Shown here in pieces: positions 28,649 through 37,398 of a stretch of DNA of 64,000 bases. The number at the start of each line of letters is the position of its first letter. The stretch's first letter is position 1. The translations under genes were made by a program, and so were the position numbers. The notes beneath the pieces were generated by a model. That model had not been told where the DNA came from and did no database searches. It worked only from the letters and a program-made list of their open reading frames with translations. The stretch lies in NCBI RefSeq assembly GCF_040676675.1, contig NZ_JBFAPK010000017.1, forward strand, positions 1 through 64,000, read 5' to 3'. The stretch comes from JBFAPK01 sp040676675 (GTDB taxonomy: Bacteria > Actinomycetota > Actinomycetes > Mycobacteriales > Micromonosporaceae).

Positions 28649-28654
28649 TAAATT
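28649..28654 (+). promoter_or_regulatory. -10 hexamer, leaderless promoter
   Basis: TAAATT lies seven bases before GTG 28662, in an AT-richer part of the divergent gap. It supports GTG 28662 rather than the ATG at 28674. Confidence 0.4.
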
Positions 28655-28661
28655 CTCAGGT

Positions 28662-29357
28662 GTGCTGAACTCTATGCGAAGACTACGTCGGTCACTCAGA
28701 CCGGTCCGCAGCGGCGCTCGTCGTGCCCGTGCGCGACTGGGAGACCTCGGGGCGCTACTGAACACCCGCGGAGTCGCTTTTCAGGATATCCGCTGGGTCG
28801 CCCGTACCGCCCTGGCACGTGATCAACCTGACCTGGCCGAACGGGCCCTGCTGGAGCTCGTCCGGCTCGGCAAGGCCAGCGCGGAGGAGCAGCGCCTGCT
28901 GCGCCGCCTCGCCGACGAGCGGGGCGCGGGCGCCCCGGGCCGGCAGCCGCGTCCGTCGACCGCGCCGGAACCCTCGGCCGGAGTCGGGTCCGGGTCGTCG
29001 GCCGGGCGCCCGGTCGAGGCCGGGTCGTCGGCCGGTTCGCCCCAGTTGCTGATCTGGCGGGACCGGGCGGACGCCCCGCTCCAGGCCACCCTGGTCGACC
29101 CGGCGGCCGGCGTACCCGCCGACGCGGGGTCCGGCCGCTCCGGCACCGTCGCCGTCTGGCGTACCGGGTGGCGCGAGCTGCCCCGCTCGCTCGCCGACGA
29201 ACTCGCCATCGGCCTGCTCACCCGCGTCGCCGTGCGCAACGGCGTCACCACCGTACGGGCGGACGACCCGTCCAGCGCCCCGCTGGCCGAGGCGGTCACC
29301 CGCGCGGTACGGGACGCCGGTCGCCCGTCCGCCCCGACTTCGGAGCTGATCCCGTGA
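28662..29357 (+). CDS. hypothetical protein upstream of a glycosyltransferase
   Basis: The 231-residue product is basic at its N-terminus, has a helical segment (FQDIRWVARTALARDQPDLAERALLELVRLGKA) like a small helical repeat, a low-complexity Gly/Ser/Pro linker (about residues 85-130), and a C-terminal alpha/beta part (LLIWRDRADAPLQATLVD...AVWRTGWRELPRSLADELAIGLL). I do not recognise a family. Its stop overlaps the GTG of the following glycosyltransferase (GTGA), so it is translationally coupled and probably works with it. Confidence 0.7.
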   Translation: MLNSMRRLRRSLRPVRSGARRARARLGDLGALLNTRGVAFQDIRWVARTALARDQPDLAERALLELVRLGKASAEEQRLLRRLADERGAGAPGRQPRPSTAPEPSAGVGSGSSAGRPVEAGSSAGSPQLLIWRDRADAPLQATLVDPAAGVPADAGSGRSGTVAVWRTGWRELPRSLADELAIGLLTRVAVRNGVTTVRADDPSSAPLAEAVTRAVRDAGRPSAPTSELIP

Positions 29358-30511
29358 TCATTCCCTGGCGTCGCGGTACCGCCGCCGCCCACTTCCTCGA
29401 CGACGCGCTCTCGGCCCTGACGGCGGCCGACTGGACCGCCGCCGAGCCCCCGGTGGCCTGCGCGTACTGGCCGGTCGACCTGGCCAACCCCTACCAGGCA
29501 CTGATCTACAGCGGCTTCCCGCGGCACAACCTGGTGCCGATCCGGCTGCGGGAGTTCGGCAGGTTCGACTCGCTGCTCGACGCGCTCCCCGAGGACCTGC
29601 CCCGGGTGCTGCACGTGCACTGGCTCTACGAGGTGACCGCCGGCAGCGGCAGTCAGGGGGACGCGCTGGCGCGGGTCACCCGGTTCGAGGGGGAGATCCG
29701 ACGCCTGCGCGGCCGGGGCGTGCGCCTGCTCTGGACGGTCCACAACGTACTGCCGCACGAGACCGTCTACCCGGAGGTCGAGAAGCGGCTGCGCCGGTTC
29801 ATGCTGGAGAACTCGGACCTGGTGCACGTGATGCACGACAGCCACCTGGAGCTGCTGGAGAGCACCTTCGGCGTCGCCCCGAAGGCCGCCGCCGTCGTCT
29901 CCCACCCGTCGTACGTCGGGGCGTACCCGGACCACGTGGACGCGGCGGCGGCCCGTGCCCACCTCGGCGTCCCGCGTACCGCGCGGGTGCTGGTCACGTT
30001 CGGCCAGATCCGGCCGTACAAGGGACACACGGCGTTCTTCGACGCGTTCGACCGCGCCGTGCGCCTGGAACCGAGGCTGCGCTGGCTGGTCGCCGGCAAG
30101 GTCCGCGACGAGCCGGGCGGCCGGGAGTTCATGCGGCGGGCCGCCGAGCACCCGGCGGTCCTCTTCTACCCGGGCTTCGTACCCGAGGCGGACGTCCAGT
30201 TCTACCTGCGCGCGGCCGACGCGGCGGTCTTCCCGTACCGGTCGTCGCTGAACTCCGGCGCGGTCGCGCTCACCGCCGGCTTCGACCTGCCGGTGTACGC
30301 CTCGACGGGCACCAGCCTCAGCGACCTGATGCCGCCCGAGGCGGTGGTCCGCTTCGACCTGGACGACCCGGAGAAGACCGCCCGGCTGCTGGCCGAGCCG
30401 CCGGCCGAGGTCTCCGCCGCCGCCCGCGACGCGGTCCGGACGCACTCGCGGGGCATCGCCCCGGCGGTCGTCAGCGACCAGCTCGCCACCGAGCTGCGCC
30501 GCAGCCTCTGA
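29354..30511 (+). CDS. GT4-like glycosyltransferase
   Basis: This 385-residue protein has a GT-B fold. The N-terminal half contains VLHVHWLYEV and LLWTVHNVLPHE; the C-terminal half contains LVTFGQIRPYKGHTAFFDAF, WLVAGKVRDEPGG, FYPGFVPEADVQFYLRAADAAVFPYRSSLNSGAVALTAGFDLPVYA, the donor-binding region of retaining transferases. The sugar and acceptor are not known. GTG 29354 overlaps the upstream stop. It is convergent with the next GT2-like gene, with a GC-rich hairpin between them. Confidence 0.86.
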   Translation: MIIPWRRGTAAAHFLDDALSALTAADWTAAEPPVACAYWPVDLANPYQALIYSGFPRHNLVPIRLREFGRFDSLLDALPEDLPRVLHVHWLYEVTAGSGSQGDALARVTRFEGEIRRLRGRGVRLLWTVHNVLPHETVYPEVEKRLRRFMLENSDLVHVMHDSHLELLESTFGVAPKAAAVVSHPSYVGAYPDHVDAAAARAHLGVPRTARVLVTFGQIRPYKGHTAFFDAFDRAVRLEPRLRWLVAGKVRDEPGGREFMRRAAEHPAVLFYPGFVPEADVQFYLRAADAAVFPYRSSLNSGAVALTAGFDLPVYASTGTSLSDLMPPEAVVRFDLDDPEKTARLLAEPPAEVSAAARDAVRTHSRGIAPAVVSDQLATELRRSL

Positions 30512-30514
30512 CCG

Positions 30515-30548
30515 GCCCCGCCCCGCCCCCGCCCGCTCGCGGCGGGGC
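30515..30548. terminator. GC-rich hairpin between convergent glycosyltransferase genes
   Basis: GCCCCGCC (30515-30522) can pair with GGCGGGGC (30541-30548) across an 18-base loop, midway between two convergent stop codons. A bidirectional terminator is likely but the stem is short. Confidence 0.4.
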
Positions 30549-30566
30549 GCGGCGGGCGTGCGTGGG

Positions 30567-32084
30567 TCAGCGGCGGACGATACGGCGCTTGGCGGCGCGG
30601 GCGTAGCGACGGGCCACGAACGTCGTCGCCTTCGCGAGCGACCGGGCGCCGCCGACCGCGATCGTCTCGGTCGGCCGCCCGGCGCCCCGGCCGGCCGCCG
30701 CCGCGGCCCGGGCCGCCTTCGGCGAGGTGAGGTCGACAACGTCGTACTCGCTGCCGGTCTCCCAGCGCTCGCCGTGGGTCCGGCCCACCACCGCCGGCAG
30801 CTTGCCCACCGGCGCGCCGACGCGCAGGGCCCGGCTCAGCGCCGCGGTACGCCACAGCTCCAGCGCCTGGGCGGCCGAGGAGGCCGCGGCCGGCAGCACC
30901 CGTACCAGCCCGGCCTGCCACCGGTCGGCGCTGGTGATCAGCGAGCGGACCGTCGCCGGGCCGACGCCGAGCCGGCTCGGCACCCGCAGCAGGTACGGCG
31001 AGGGGAAGCCGTTGGTCGGCTCGCTGGTGACCAGCCGCACCCGCGGCTCGGCCCGGTACTCGGCGGCGAGCAGCCCCAGGTCGGAGTCCTCGCCCGAGCC
31101 GGCCGGCAGGTTCTCCCAGTCGCCGACCAGGAGCACCCGCAGGTCGCCCTCCTGGCCGCCGAGCAGCCGGTCGACGCAGGACCGGACGGTCTCGTACGGG
31201 CCGTCGGCCGGGACCACGGCGGTGACCAGCGGTACCGCCCAGGTCCGGCCGCCCGCGCCCCGGTTGCCGCGCGGGTACGGCAGCAGGTTCGCCAGCCGGG
31301 CCCGCTGCCGGCGGGCCAGCGCGGCGCGGTCCGCGCCGACCGCCCAGGCGCGGGCGTGCGGCTCGGGCAGGAAGACGGCGCCGGCCTGGGCGAGCCGGTA
31401 GCCCACCTCGATGTCCGCCCCCTCGTACGGGTCGGTGCCCGGCTCGTACCGGTCCCGCGCGAAGGCGAACGGCATCCCGGCGACCGCGAGGAACGCGAGA
31501 TGGTCGGCGGTACGCAGGTCGTGGGTGCCGGCGAGCAGCTTGGTCAGCTCGGCCGACGGGGTGGCCCCGGCGGCCGGGGCGGCGCTCGCCAGCGTCCCGT
31601 CCGCGGCCCGGTCGGAGATCTCCTCGGCGCTGGACCAGTCGCTGGCGATCTCGGCGAGCGTGGCGATGCTGACCGCCTCCGGGGTCACGTGCTGCCAGCG
31701 GACCAGCGCCGCCACGAGTTCCGGGGCGACCACGGCGCCGGCCGGCAGCCGGATGATGACCTTGGACGACGAGGCGGCGACGGCGGTGGGGAAGGGTGCC
31801 CGACCCGCGGCGTCCACGAGCAGGCACCGCTCGGGCCGCAGCTTCGGCAGCTCGAACCGGTCGCGCGCCTCCGCGTCGACCACCACCACCTCGAAGAGGT
31901 CGGCCGGGTACGTCTGGTGGGCCAGCGAGGCGAGGGTGTGCTCCAACCGGTCCTGCTCGGTCTCGTCGGCGATGACGACGGTTACGTCCAGTGACGGGAT
32001 CCAGCCGCCGAGCACCGGAGGATCGAAGGACCCCCAGTCGTTGCGTCTGATCGAATCGGCGGAAATGGCGCCACGGTTGGACAC
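30567..32084 (-). CDS. GT2-like glycosyltransferase family protein
   Basis: The product from GTG 32084 is 505 residues. It opens with a GT-A-like strand (DVTVVIADETEQDRLEHTLASLAHQTYPADLFEVVVVD) and later has FAFARDRYEPGTDPYEGADIEVGYRLAQAGAVFLPEP, the acceptor-side motif of GT2 enzymes. A normal DxD is not obvious, so activity is uncertain. A C-terminal region from about residue 270 is unlike known modules. TACGCT lies exactly six bases before the GTG, supporting a leaderless start here; the frame stays open for another 1.9 kb upstream, antisense to the next gene. Confidence 0.75.
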   Translation of the reverse strand: MSNRGAISADSIRRNDWGSFDPPVLGGWIPSLDVTVVIADETEQDRLEHTLASLAHQTYPADLFEVVVVDAEARDRFELPKLRPERCLLVDAAGRAPFPTAVAASSSKVIIRLPAGAVVAPELVAALVRWQHVTPEAVSIATLAEIASDWSSAEEISDRAADGTLASAAPAAGATPSAELTKLLAGTHDLRTADHLAFLAVAGMPFAFARDRYEPGTDPYEGADIEVGYRLAQAGAVFLPEPHARAWAVGADRAALARRQRARLANLLPYPRGNRGAGGRTWAVPLVTAVVPADGPYETVRSCVDRLLGGQEGDLRVLLVGDWENLPAGSGEDSDLGLLAAEYRAEPRVRLVTSEPTNGFPSPYLLRVPSRLGVGPATVRSLITSADRWQAGLVRVLPAAASSAAQALELWRTAALSRALRVGAPVGKLPAVVGRTHGERWETGSEYDVVDLTSPKAARAAAAAGRGAGRPTETIAVGGARSLAKATTFVARRYARAAKRRIVRR

Positions 32085-32090
32085 GCCCGT

Positions 32091-32096
32091 AGCGTA
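32091..32096 (-). promoter_or_regulatory. -10 hexamer, leaderless promoter (minus strand)
   Basis: On the minus strand TACGCT is followed by six bases and then GTG 32084. There is no ribosome site. Confidence 0.45.
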
Positions 32097-32171
32097 CCGG
32101 AGCGCGGGCGGTAGCCTTCCGTGTGAACGCGGGCGGCCCGAGGACGCGCCCGGTGCGTGGCTGGGGGACCG

Positions 32172-34052
32172 GTGGGCGAAGCGACTGGTAAGGCGGGCGG
32201 TTCGCGGCGTACCTGGCGCGTGGACCTGGGCGGCTCGACGCGGCTGCGGTCCCGGCTGGGGCGGACGACCAGGTGGGCCGCGGCGACGCCGGTGACCCCG
32301 CCGGTCGGCGCCGGAGGCGAGATCGGGCACGTCCTGGTGACCGCCGACTCGATCTCCTGGCTGCGCCGCTTCCTGGCCGAGCCGGCGGGTGCCACCCGGG
32401 TCCGGCAGGTCACCGTGCAGGTCCGCGACTGGCGGCCACCGCGCCCGGAGTGGGCCGGACGGCTCGGCCCGCTGCCCGGGGCGTACCGGCAGCAGGTGAC
32501 GCTGCCCCGCCGCAGCGGTACTGCCTGCGTCTCCGTCGAGCTGAAGGCCGCGGTGGCGCTGCACGACGTGCTGGTGGCGGTGCTGGCGGCGCTGGCGCCG
32601 ATCCGACCCCTGCCCCGCCCGGCGAGCGCCGACGTCATCGCGCTCGGCGCGGCACCGCCCTGGCTGGCGCCGTCGGCCAACCACGTCGCCTGGTCCGGCC
32701 CGCTGCCGCCGAACGAGGAGATCCGCGCGCACGATCTCGTGCTGGCGGCCGACCCGGGCGGGGTGCCGAGCGATCCGCTGCTGGCCGCCGCCGTGGTCGC
32801 CGCGGACCGCACCGGGGCACGGGTGGACGACCGTACGCCCGCCGTGTTGATCGATCCGGCGGTGGCGAACCCGATCGGGCGCGACATCTCCACCACCGCC
32901 ACGGCGCCGGGCGCCGCGCTTCTGCTGGACGCGGACTCGACCCGGGCCGGCTGGCGGCTGGTCGGCGCCGGGGACCGGGTGCTGGCCCGTGGCCCGCTGG
33001 CCGACGTGCCGCTGCGCGCCGACCAGCTCCGCGCGGTCGCCAAGATCGGTAAGCTGCGCTGTGCCGGGCTCGCCGGCCGGGCGCCGGACGCCGAGGCGGC
33101 CCTGCTGGCGCAGCTCGCCGCGACCGGGGTGGTGCTGGAGGTGCCGGAGCTGCCGCCCGCGGTGGCCGGGCGCCTCGCCGCGCCGCTGCGCGAGGTCCTG
33201 GCCGAACCGCTGCCCGGCGTGGGGGCGGACCCGCTGGACTGGGAGATCCGGGCGGCCCGTCAGCTCCGCGCCGCGCTGCGCGGGCACGGCGGGGCCTTCG
33301 CCCTCGGCGAGGTCGTCGCCGGCACCTTCACGGGGCTGGCCGCCCCGCCCTCGGTCAGCGCCATCCTGGTCACCCGCCGGCCGGAGTACGTTCCGGACGC
33401 GGTGCGCTACATCGCCGGGCAGACCTACCCGGAGCTGGAGATCGTGCTCTGCCTGCACGGCATCGAGGCCGACGACGAGCTGCGGGCGAAGCTGGCCGAC
33501 TGCGGCCGGCCACTGGAGATCTTCACGGCGCCGCCGACGCTGAGCTTCGGCGAGGTGATGGGCGCGGCCACCGCCCGGGCGCGCGGCAGCCTGGTGACCA
33601 AGTTCGACGACGACGACGTCTACGGGCCCGAGCACGTCTGGGACCTCGTGCTGGCCCGGGAGTTCTCCGGCGCCACCCTGGTCGGCAAGGCGGCCGAGTT
33701 CGTCTACCTGCAGACCCTCGGCGTGACGGTACGCCGCCGGGCGGTGCCGCCGGAGACGTACGGGCCGCCGGTGGCGGGCGGCACGATGCTGATGAGCCGC
33801 GGCGACCTGGAGGACGTCGGCGGCTGGCGGCCGGTGCCGCGCTCGGTGGACCGGGGCCTGATGGACCGGGTGCTGCGGGCCGGCGGCCTGATCTACCGGA
33901 CCCACCCGCTCGGCTACATCTACGAACGGCGGGCCGGCGGGCACACCTGGGACGCCGGGCTCGACTACTTCCTGCGCCGTTCGGGGCAGCAGTGGCACGG
34001 CATGCCGGTCAATGACGAGTTCGGTACGACCGGACGGGAACGCGTTTCCTGA
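32172..34052 (+). CDS. large protein with C-terminal GT2 glycosyltransferase domain
   Basis: The 626-residue product has an N-terminal region of about 390 residues without recognisable motifs and a C-terminal GT2 domain: SAILVTRRPEYVPDAVRYIAGQTYPELEIVLCLHG, then TKFDDDDVYGPEHVWDL (metal-binding acidic cluster) and GGTMLMSRGDLEDVGGWRPVPRSVDRGLMDRVL. GTG 32172 is preferred because GGGGGA lies just upstream; GTG 32157 is also in frame. It is divergent from the GT2-like gene at 30567 and closes the surface-polymer region. Confidence 0.8.
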   Translation: MGEATGKAGGSRRTWRVDLGGSTRLRSRLGRTTRWAAATPVTPPVGAGGEIGHVLVTADSISWLRRFLAEPAGATRVRQVTVQVRDWRPPRPEWAGRLGPLPGAYRQQVTLPRRSGTACVSVELKAAVALHDVLVAVLAALAPIRPLPRPASADVIALGAAPPWLAPSANHVAWSGPLPPNEEIRAHDLVLAADPGGVPSDPLLAAAVVAADRTGARVDDRTPAVLIDPAVANPIGRDISTTATAPGAALLLDADSTRAGWRLVGAGDRVLARGPLADVPLRADQLRAVAKIGKLRCAGLAGRAPDAEAALLAQLAATGVVLEVPELPPAVAGRLAAPLREVLAEPLPGVGADPLDWEIRAARQLRAALRGHGGAFALGEVVAGTFTGLAAPPSVSAILVTRRPEYVPDAVRYIAGQTYPELEIVLCLHGIEADDELRAKLADCGRPLEIFTAPPTLSFGEVMGAATARARGSLVTKFDDDDVYGPEHVWDLVLAREFSGATLVGKAAEFVYLQTLGVTVRRRAVPPETYGPPVAGGTMLMSRGDLEDVGGWRPVPRSVDRGLMDRVLRAGGLIYRTHPLGYIYERRAGGHTWDAGLDYFLRRSGQQWHGMPVNDEFGTTGRERVS

Positions 34053-34294
34053 CCGGCGCGCCGCGCCGGCCGGGACAAATACGATTCAACGCCCCGCGCC
34101 GATCTCGCATCGAGCTACCCCGAACTCGGTCCCACCTGCACCGCGACCCTGACTCTCCACTCAGTACCACACGTTGCGGACAATCGGGTTACCGTCCTGT
34201 CACACGGTGAACATGGCACGTTTACCCGATGGGCGGCGACGATGATCCTGGTCACAGTCATTGCCGGGGCCGGCAACCACTGCGGGGAGGATCG

Positions 34295-35605
34295 GTGACC
34301 ACCGTCGCACTGAAGGACGTCACCAAGGTATTTCCGGACGGGACGGTGGCGGTCGACAACATCAACCTCGACGTCAACGACGGCGAGTTCATGGTGCTGC
34401 TCGGCCCGTCCGGCTGCGGCAAGTCGACGGTGCTCCGGATGGTCGCGGGGCTGGAGGATCCGAGCAGCGGCGCGGTACTGCTCGACGGCGAACTCGCCAA
34501 CGACCTGCCGCCCCGGGACCGGGGCATCGCGATGGTGTTCCAGGACTTCGCCCTCTATCCGCACATGACCGTGGGCGACAACATCGCCTTCCCGCTGCGG
34601 CTCTCCGGGGTGGAGCCCGGGCGGCGGTCCGAGCGGGTGACCGACGTGGCGAGCGCGCTCGGCATCGGCGACGTGCTGGCTCGCAAGCCCAACCAGCTCT
34701 CCGGCGGTCAGCGGCAGCGGGTCGCGATGGGACGGGCCATCGTCCGCCGCCCGGGGCTGTTCCTGATGGACGAGCCGCTGAGCAATCTGGACAGCGGACT
34801 GCGGGCCGAGCTGCGCGCGGAGATCTCGGGGCTGGTACGCGAACTCGGCGTCAGCACCATCTACGTGACCCACGACCAGGCCGAGGCGCTCACCATGGCG
34901 GACCGGGTGGCGATCATGCGCAAGGGCGTCCTCCAGGACGTCGGCACCCCCACCCAGGTGTACGGCCGGCCGGCGACCCTCTACGTCGCCGCCTTCCTCG
35001 GCAGCCCCCGGATGAACCTGCTCGAGGCGTCGGTCTACGTCCACCTCGACCGCTACATCGCGCTCAACCTCGGCGAACAGTCGCTCTACCTGCCCTGGGA
35101 CGACATCCGCTCCCGGGCCGTGGCCCGGTACCACGGGGAGCGCATCGTCGTCGGCATGCGCGCCGAGGCGTTGACCCCGGTCGCCCCGGACGCGGCGGGC
35201 GACGTGCTCCAGGGGCGGATCCGCTACCTGGAGCACCACGGTCACGAGTCGCTGGCGTTCCTCGACATCGGTGCGACCGCGATCGTCGTCGACGAGCTGA
35301 GCGGGGCGCTGTCCGGCCCGTCGGCCGGCGGTGGCCGGCTGCGCCGGTTCGGCCGGGTGATGCAGCGGATCACCGGACGCGGCCAGGACGCGGCGGGCGG
35401 CCCACCCGAGGAGCGGCCGGGCTCGTCCCGGATCAGCGTGCTCAACGACCCGGGCCGGCATCACCGCCGCCCGGCGGAACTCGCGGTGCGGCTCGCGCCG
35501 TACCCGGCCGTCTCGGCCGGTCACCCGCTGGCCATCTCGGTGCGGATGGACGCCCTGCACTTCTTCGACGAGCGCGGTGATCGCATAGACGTGGGGTGGC
35601 GGTAA
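34295..35605 (+). CDS. CUT1-type sugar ABC transporter ATPase (MsmX/UgpC-like), no linked permease
   Basis: This 436-residue ATPase has Walker A GPSGCGKST (38-46, K44), Q-loop VFQDFALYPHM, signature LSGGQRQRVAMGRAIV, Walker B LFLMDEPLSNLD and H-loop VTHDQAEALTMADR, followed by MsmX/UgpC-type TOBE domains. In Streptomyces and Bacillus such ATPases serve many sugar importers, which fits its stand-alone position. It is about 65 residues longer than usual; the extra part is a Gly/Arg/Pro-rich stretch splitting the TOBE region. GTG 34295 follows GGGGAGG at ideal spacing. Confidence 0.9.
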   Translation: MTTVALKDVTKVFPDGTVAVDNINLDVNDGEFMVLLGPSGCGKSTVLRMVAGLEDPSSGAVLLDGELANDLPPRDRGIAMVFQDFALYPHMTVGDNIAFPLRLSGVEPGRRSERVTDVASALGIGDVLARKPNQLSGGQRQRVAMGRAIVRRPGLFLMDEPLSNLDSGLRAELRAEISGLVRELGVSTIYVTHDQAEALTMADRVAIMRKGVLQDVGTPTQVYGRPATLYVAAFLGSPRMNLLEASVYVHLDRYIALNLGEQSLYLPWDDIRSRAVARYHGERIVVGMRAEALTPVAPDAAGDVLQGRIRYLEHHGHESLAFLDIGATAIVVDELSGALSGPSAGGGRLRRFGRVMQRITGRGQDAAGGPPEERPGSSRISVLNDPGRHHRRPAELAVRLAPYPAVSAGHPLAISVRMDALHFFDERGDRIDVGWR

Positions 35606-35722
35606 TCGGCGGGGGTGCTCTAGCGTCAGCTTCTCCCGGCGCGCCGGCGCCGTGCGGCGCCTAGTTTCCTACGGGTCGGGTGCCCGCCGAGCCGGCGGCC
35701 GTCCATTGAGGAGGAACCTGTC

Positions 35723-36754
35723 GTGTCTGCGAACGGGCCCGGGCTGCTCGTGATCGAGCGCATCCTGCGGGATCGGCAGAGCATCTGGCGGCAGATCGTC
35801 GAGGAGCGGGACCTCAACGCGCTGACCGTACGGATGCTCGCCAGCTCCGCCATCGCGCTGGCCTGCTACGGCGCGGTGCTCGGCGCCTTCAACAGCTTCC
35901 TGATGGCGGTCACCTCCGCGGTCAAGCTGCCGCTGCTCTTCCTGATCACGCTGGCCATCTGCCTGCCCACGTTGTACCTGTTCAACCTGGTCTTCGGGGC
36001 CCGGCTCTCGGTACGCCAGGCGCTCGCGCTGGTGATGGTCGCGATCACGGTCACCGCGATGCTCGCGGTCGCGTTCGCGCCGATCAGCCTCTTCTTCCTG
36101 ATCACCGCCCCGGACTACGCCTTCTTCAAGCTGCTCAACGTCGCGATCCTGACCCTGTCGGCGCTGGTCGGGCTGCGTTTCCTCACCGGCGGCATGCAGG
36201 TGCTCAACGCGCACGGCCTGCTCGGGCCGGCCCCGGCCCCGGCCGCCGTCGCCGCTCCGGCCCCGGTCGAGCCGGCCGCCATCCCGGCCGCTCAGGTCCC
36301 GGCCGCGGTGGCCGCCGCCCCGGCCGCCGGGGAACCGGCCGAGCAGGTGGCGGTCCCGGCCGGCGCCGCGAACGGCGAGGTCCCCGCGACGGTCGCCACG
36401 GCGGTCGCGACCGCCCCGCAGCCGGCGGTACCGGCGACCGTGCCGGCCGCGCAGCCGGGGATGCCCGCGCTCGTCGGCGCCGGATCGGCGTACCGGACGT
36501 TCCCGCCCGGCGCGCACGCCCCGTACCCCGGGTATCCGGCCCGGCCGGGCGACCGGGTCGGCCCCGACGGTCAGCGGCCGGCGAGCATGACGCTGCTCTA
36601 CATCTGGATCCTGCTCTTCGGCTTCGTCGGTACCCAGCTGGCCTGGACGCTGCGCCCGTTCTTCGGCAGCCCGGGCCAGGAGTTCGCGCTGTTCCGCTCG
36701 ATCGAGGGGAACTTCTACACCCAGATCTTCCTGACCATCGGCGACCTGTTCTGA
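35723..36754 (+). CDS. hypothetical polytopic membrane protein with Ala/Pro linker
   Basis: The 343-residue product has an N-terminal cytoplasmic segment (ERILRDRQSIWRQIVEERDLNALTVRML), about four membrane spans (residues 40-160), a long Ala/Pro/Val-rich linker (about 165-280), and a last span (LLYIWILLFGFVGTQLAWTL) before a short tail. No family was recognised. GTG 35723 has GAGGAGGA seven bases upstream. A 12-bp hairpin right after the stop ends the transcript. It follows the sugar-transport ATPase by 117 bp. Confidence 0.8.
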   Translation: MSANGPGLLVIERILRDRQSIWRQIVEERDLNALTVRMLASSAIALACYGAVLGAFNSFLMAVTSAVKLPLLFLITLAICLPTLYLFNLVFGARLSVRQALALVMVAITVTAMLAVAFAPISLFFLITAPDYAFFKLLNVAILTLSALVGLRFLTGGMQVLNAHGLLGPAPAPAAVAAPAPVEPAAIPAAQVPAAVAAAPAAGEPAEQVAVPAGAANGEVPATVATAVATAPQPAVPATVPAAQPGMPALVGAGSAYRTFPPGAHAPYPGYPARPGDRVGPDGQRPASMTLLYIWILLFGFVGTQLAWTLRPFFGSPGQEFALFRSIEGNFYTQIFLTIGDLF

Positions 36755-36765
36755 CGGTGTCGGGC

Positions 36766-36795
36766 GGCGGCGCCGGGAACAGCCCCGGCGCCGCC
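36766..36795 (+). terminator. hairpin terminator
   Basis: GGCGGCGCCGGG (36766-36777) and its exact complement (36784-36795) enclose a six-base loop, 11 bp after the membrane protein stop codon. Confidence 0.7.
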
Positions 36796-36798
36796 CTT

Positions 36799-36830
36799 GC
36801 CGCACAAGTTACCTGAGAGTAACGTGCGGC
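36799..36830 (+). promoter_or_regulatory. palindromic operator over a leaderless promoter
   Basis: A nested inverted repeat, GCCGCAC-AA-GTTAC, six bases, GTAAC-GTGCGGC, ends one base before ATG 36832. Within it TAACGT (36820-36825) is placed six bases before the ATG as a leaderless -10. A repressor bound to the palindrome would cover the promoter. The regulator is unknown. Confidence 0.5.
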
Positions 36831-36831
36831 C

Positions 36832-37296
36832 ATGTCCATCGACTCACGCCAGGTCGCGGCCGGCATGCTCGAAGCGGTGCCGTTCGCCCGTACCCTCGGG
36901 TTCGAATTCGTGGAGATCGCGCCCGAGGCGGCCGGCGGCGTACGGGCGGTGGTCCGCCTACCCGACTCCGCCGCCACCCACAACCACGTCGGCGGCCCGC
37001 ACGCCGGGGCCATGTTCACGCTCGGCGAGACCGCCTCGGGTGCGGTCGTCCTCGCCGCCTTCGGGCACCTGCTCGACCGGGCGGTGCCGCTGGCGGTACG
37101 GGCCGACATCGCCTACCGGCGCCTCGCCCTGGGCCCGGTACGGGCGACCGCGCGACTCGGCCGACCGATCGACGAGGTGCTCGCCGAGTTCGAGTCCGGC
37201 ACCCGGCCGGAGTTCCCGGTACCGGTCGAGATCGCCACCGAGGACGGTACGACGACCGCCGAGATGACGGTGGTCTGGACACTGCGCGTCAAGTAG
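36832..37296 (+). CDS. DUF4442/hot-dog thioesterase-like protein
   Basis: This 154-residue protein has the hot-dog pattern with NHVGGPHAGAMFTLGETASGAVVL, the helix that carries the catalytic region in PaaI-type acyl-CoA thioesterases, followed by strands RADIAYRRLALGPVRATARL and EMTVVWTLRV. It resembles DUF4442 proteins. A acyl-thioester substrate is likely but unspecified. There is no ribosome site; the ATG is six bases after a TAACGT hexamer inside a palindrome, so it should be leaderless and regulated. Confidence 0.85.
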   Translation: MSIDSRQVAAGMLEAVPFARTLGFEFVEIAPEAAGGVRAVVRLPDSAATHNHVGGPHAGAMFTLGETASGAVVLAAFGHLLDRAVPLAVRADIAYRRLALGPVRATARLGRPIDEVLAEFESGTRPEFPVPVEIATEDGTTTAEMTVVWTLRVK

Positions 37297-37386
37297 CCGG
37301 TGCGGGCGGTGGCCGGGGCCGCCACCGCGGCGTGACGAGGGCCTCCGGCCGGGCGGGAAAGCTGTTTGATCAGCAGACGGCGCGGA

Positions 37387-37392
37387 TAAGTT
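37387..37392 (+). promoter_or_regulatory. -10 hexamer, leaderless promoter of the HAD/GH65 pair
   Basis: TAAGTT lies six bases before GTG 37399. TTGATC at 37366-37371, 15 bases upstream of it, could be the -35. Confidence 0.4.
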
Positions 37393-37398
37393 GAACGA

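Noticed and set aside
32085..33998. Upstream continuation of the minus-strand GT2-like frame to 33998
   Set aside because: This part is antisense to the plus-strand GT2 gene at 32172 and has no family motifs. The GTG at 32084 with a -10 six bases upstream is a better start.
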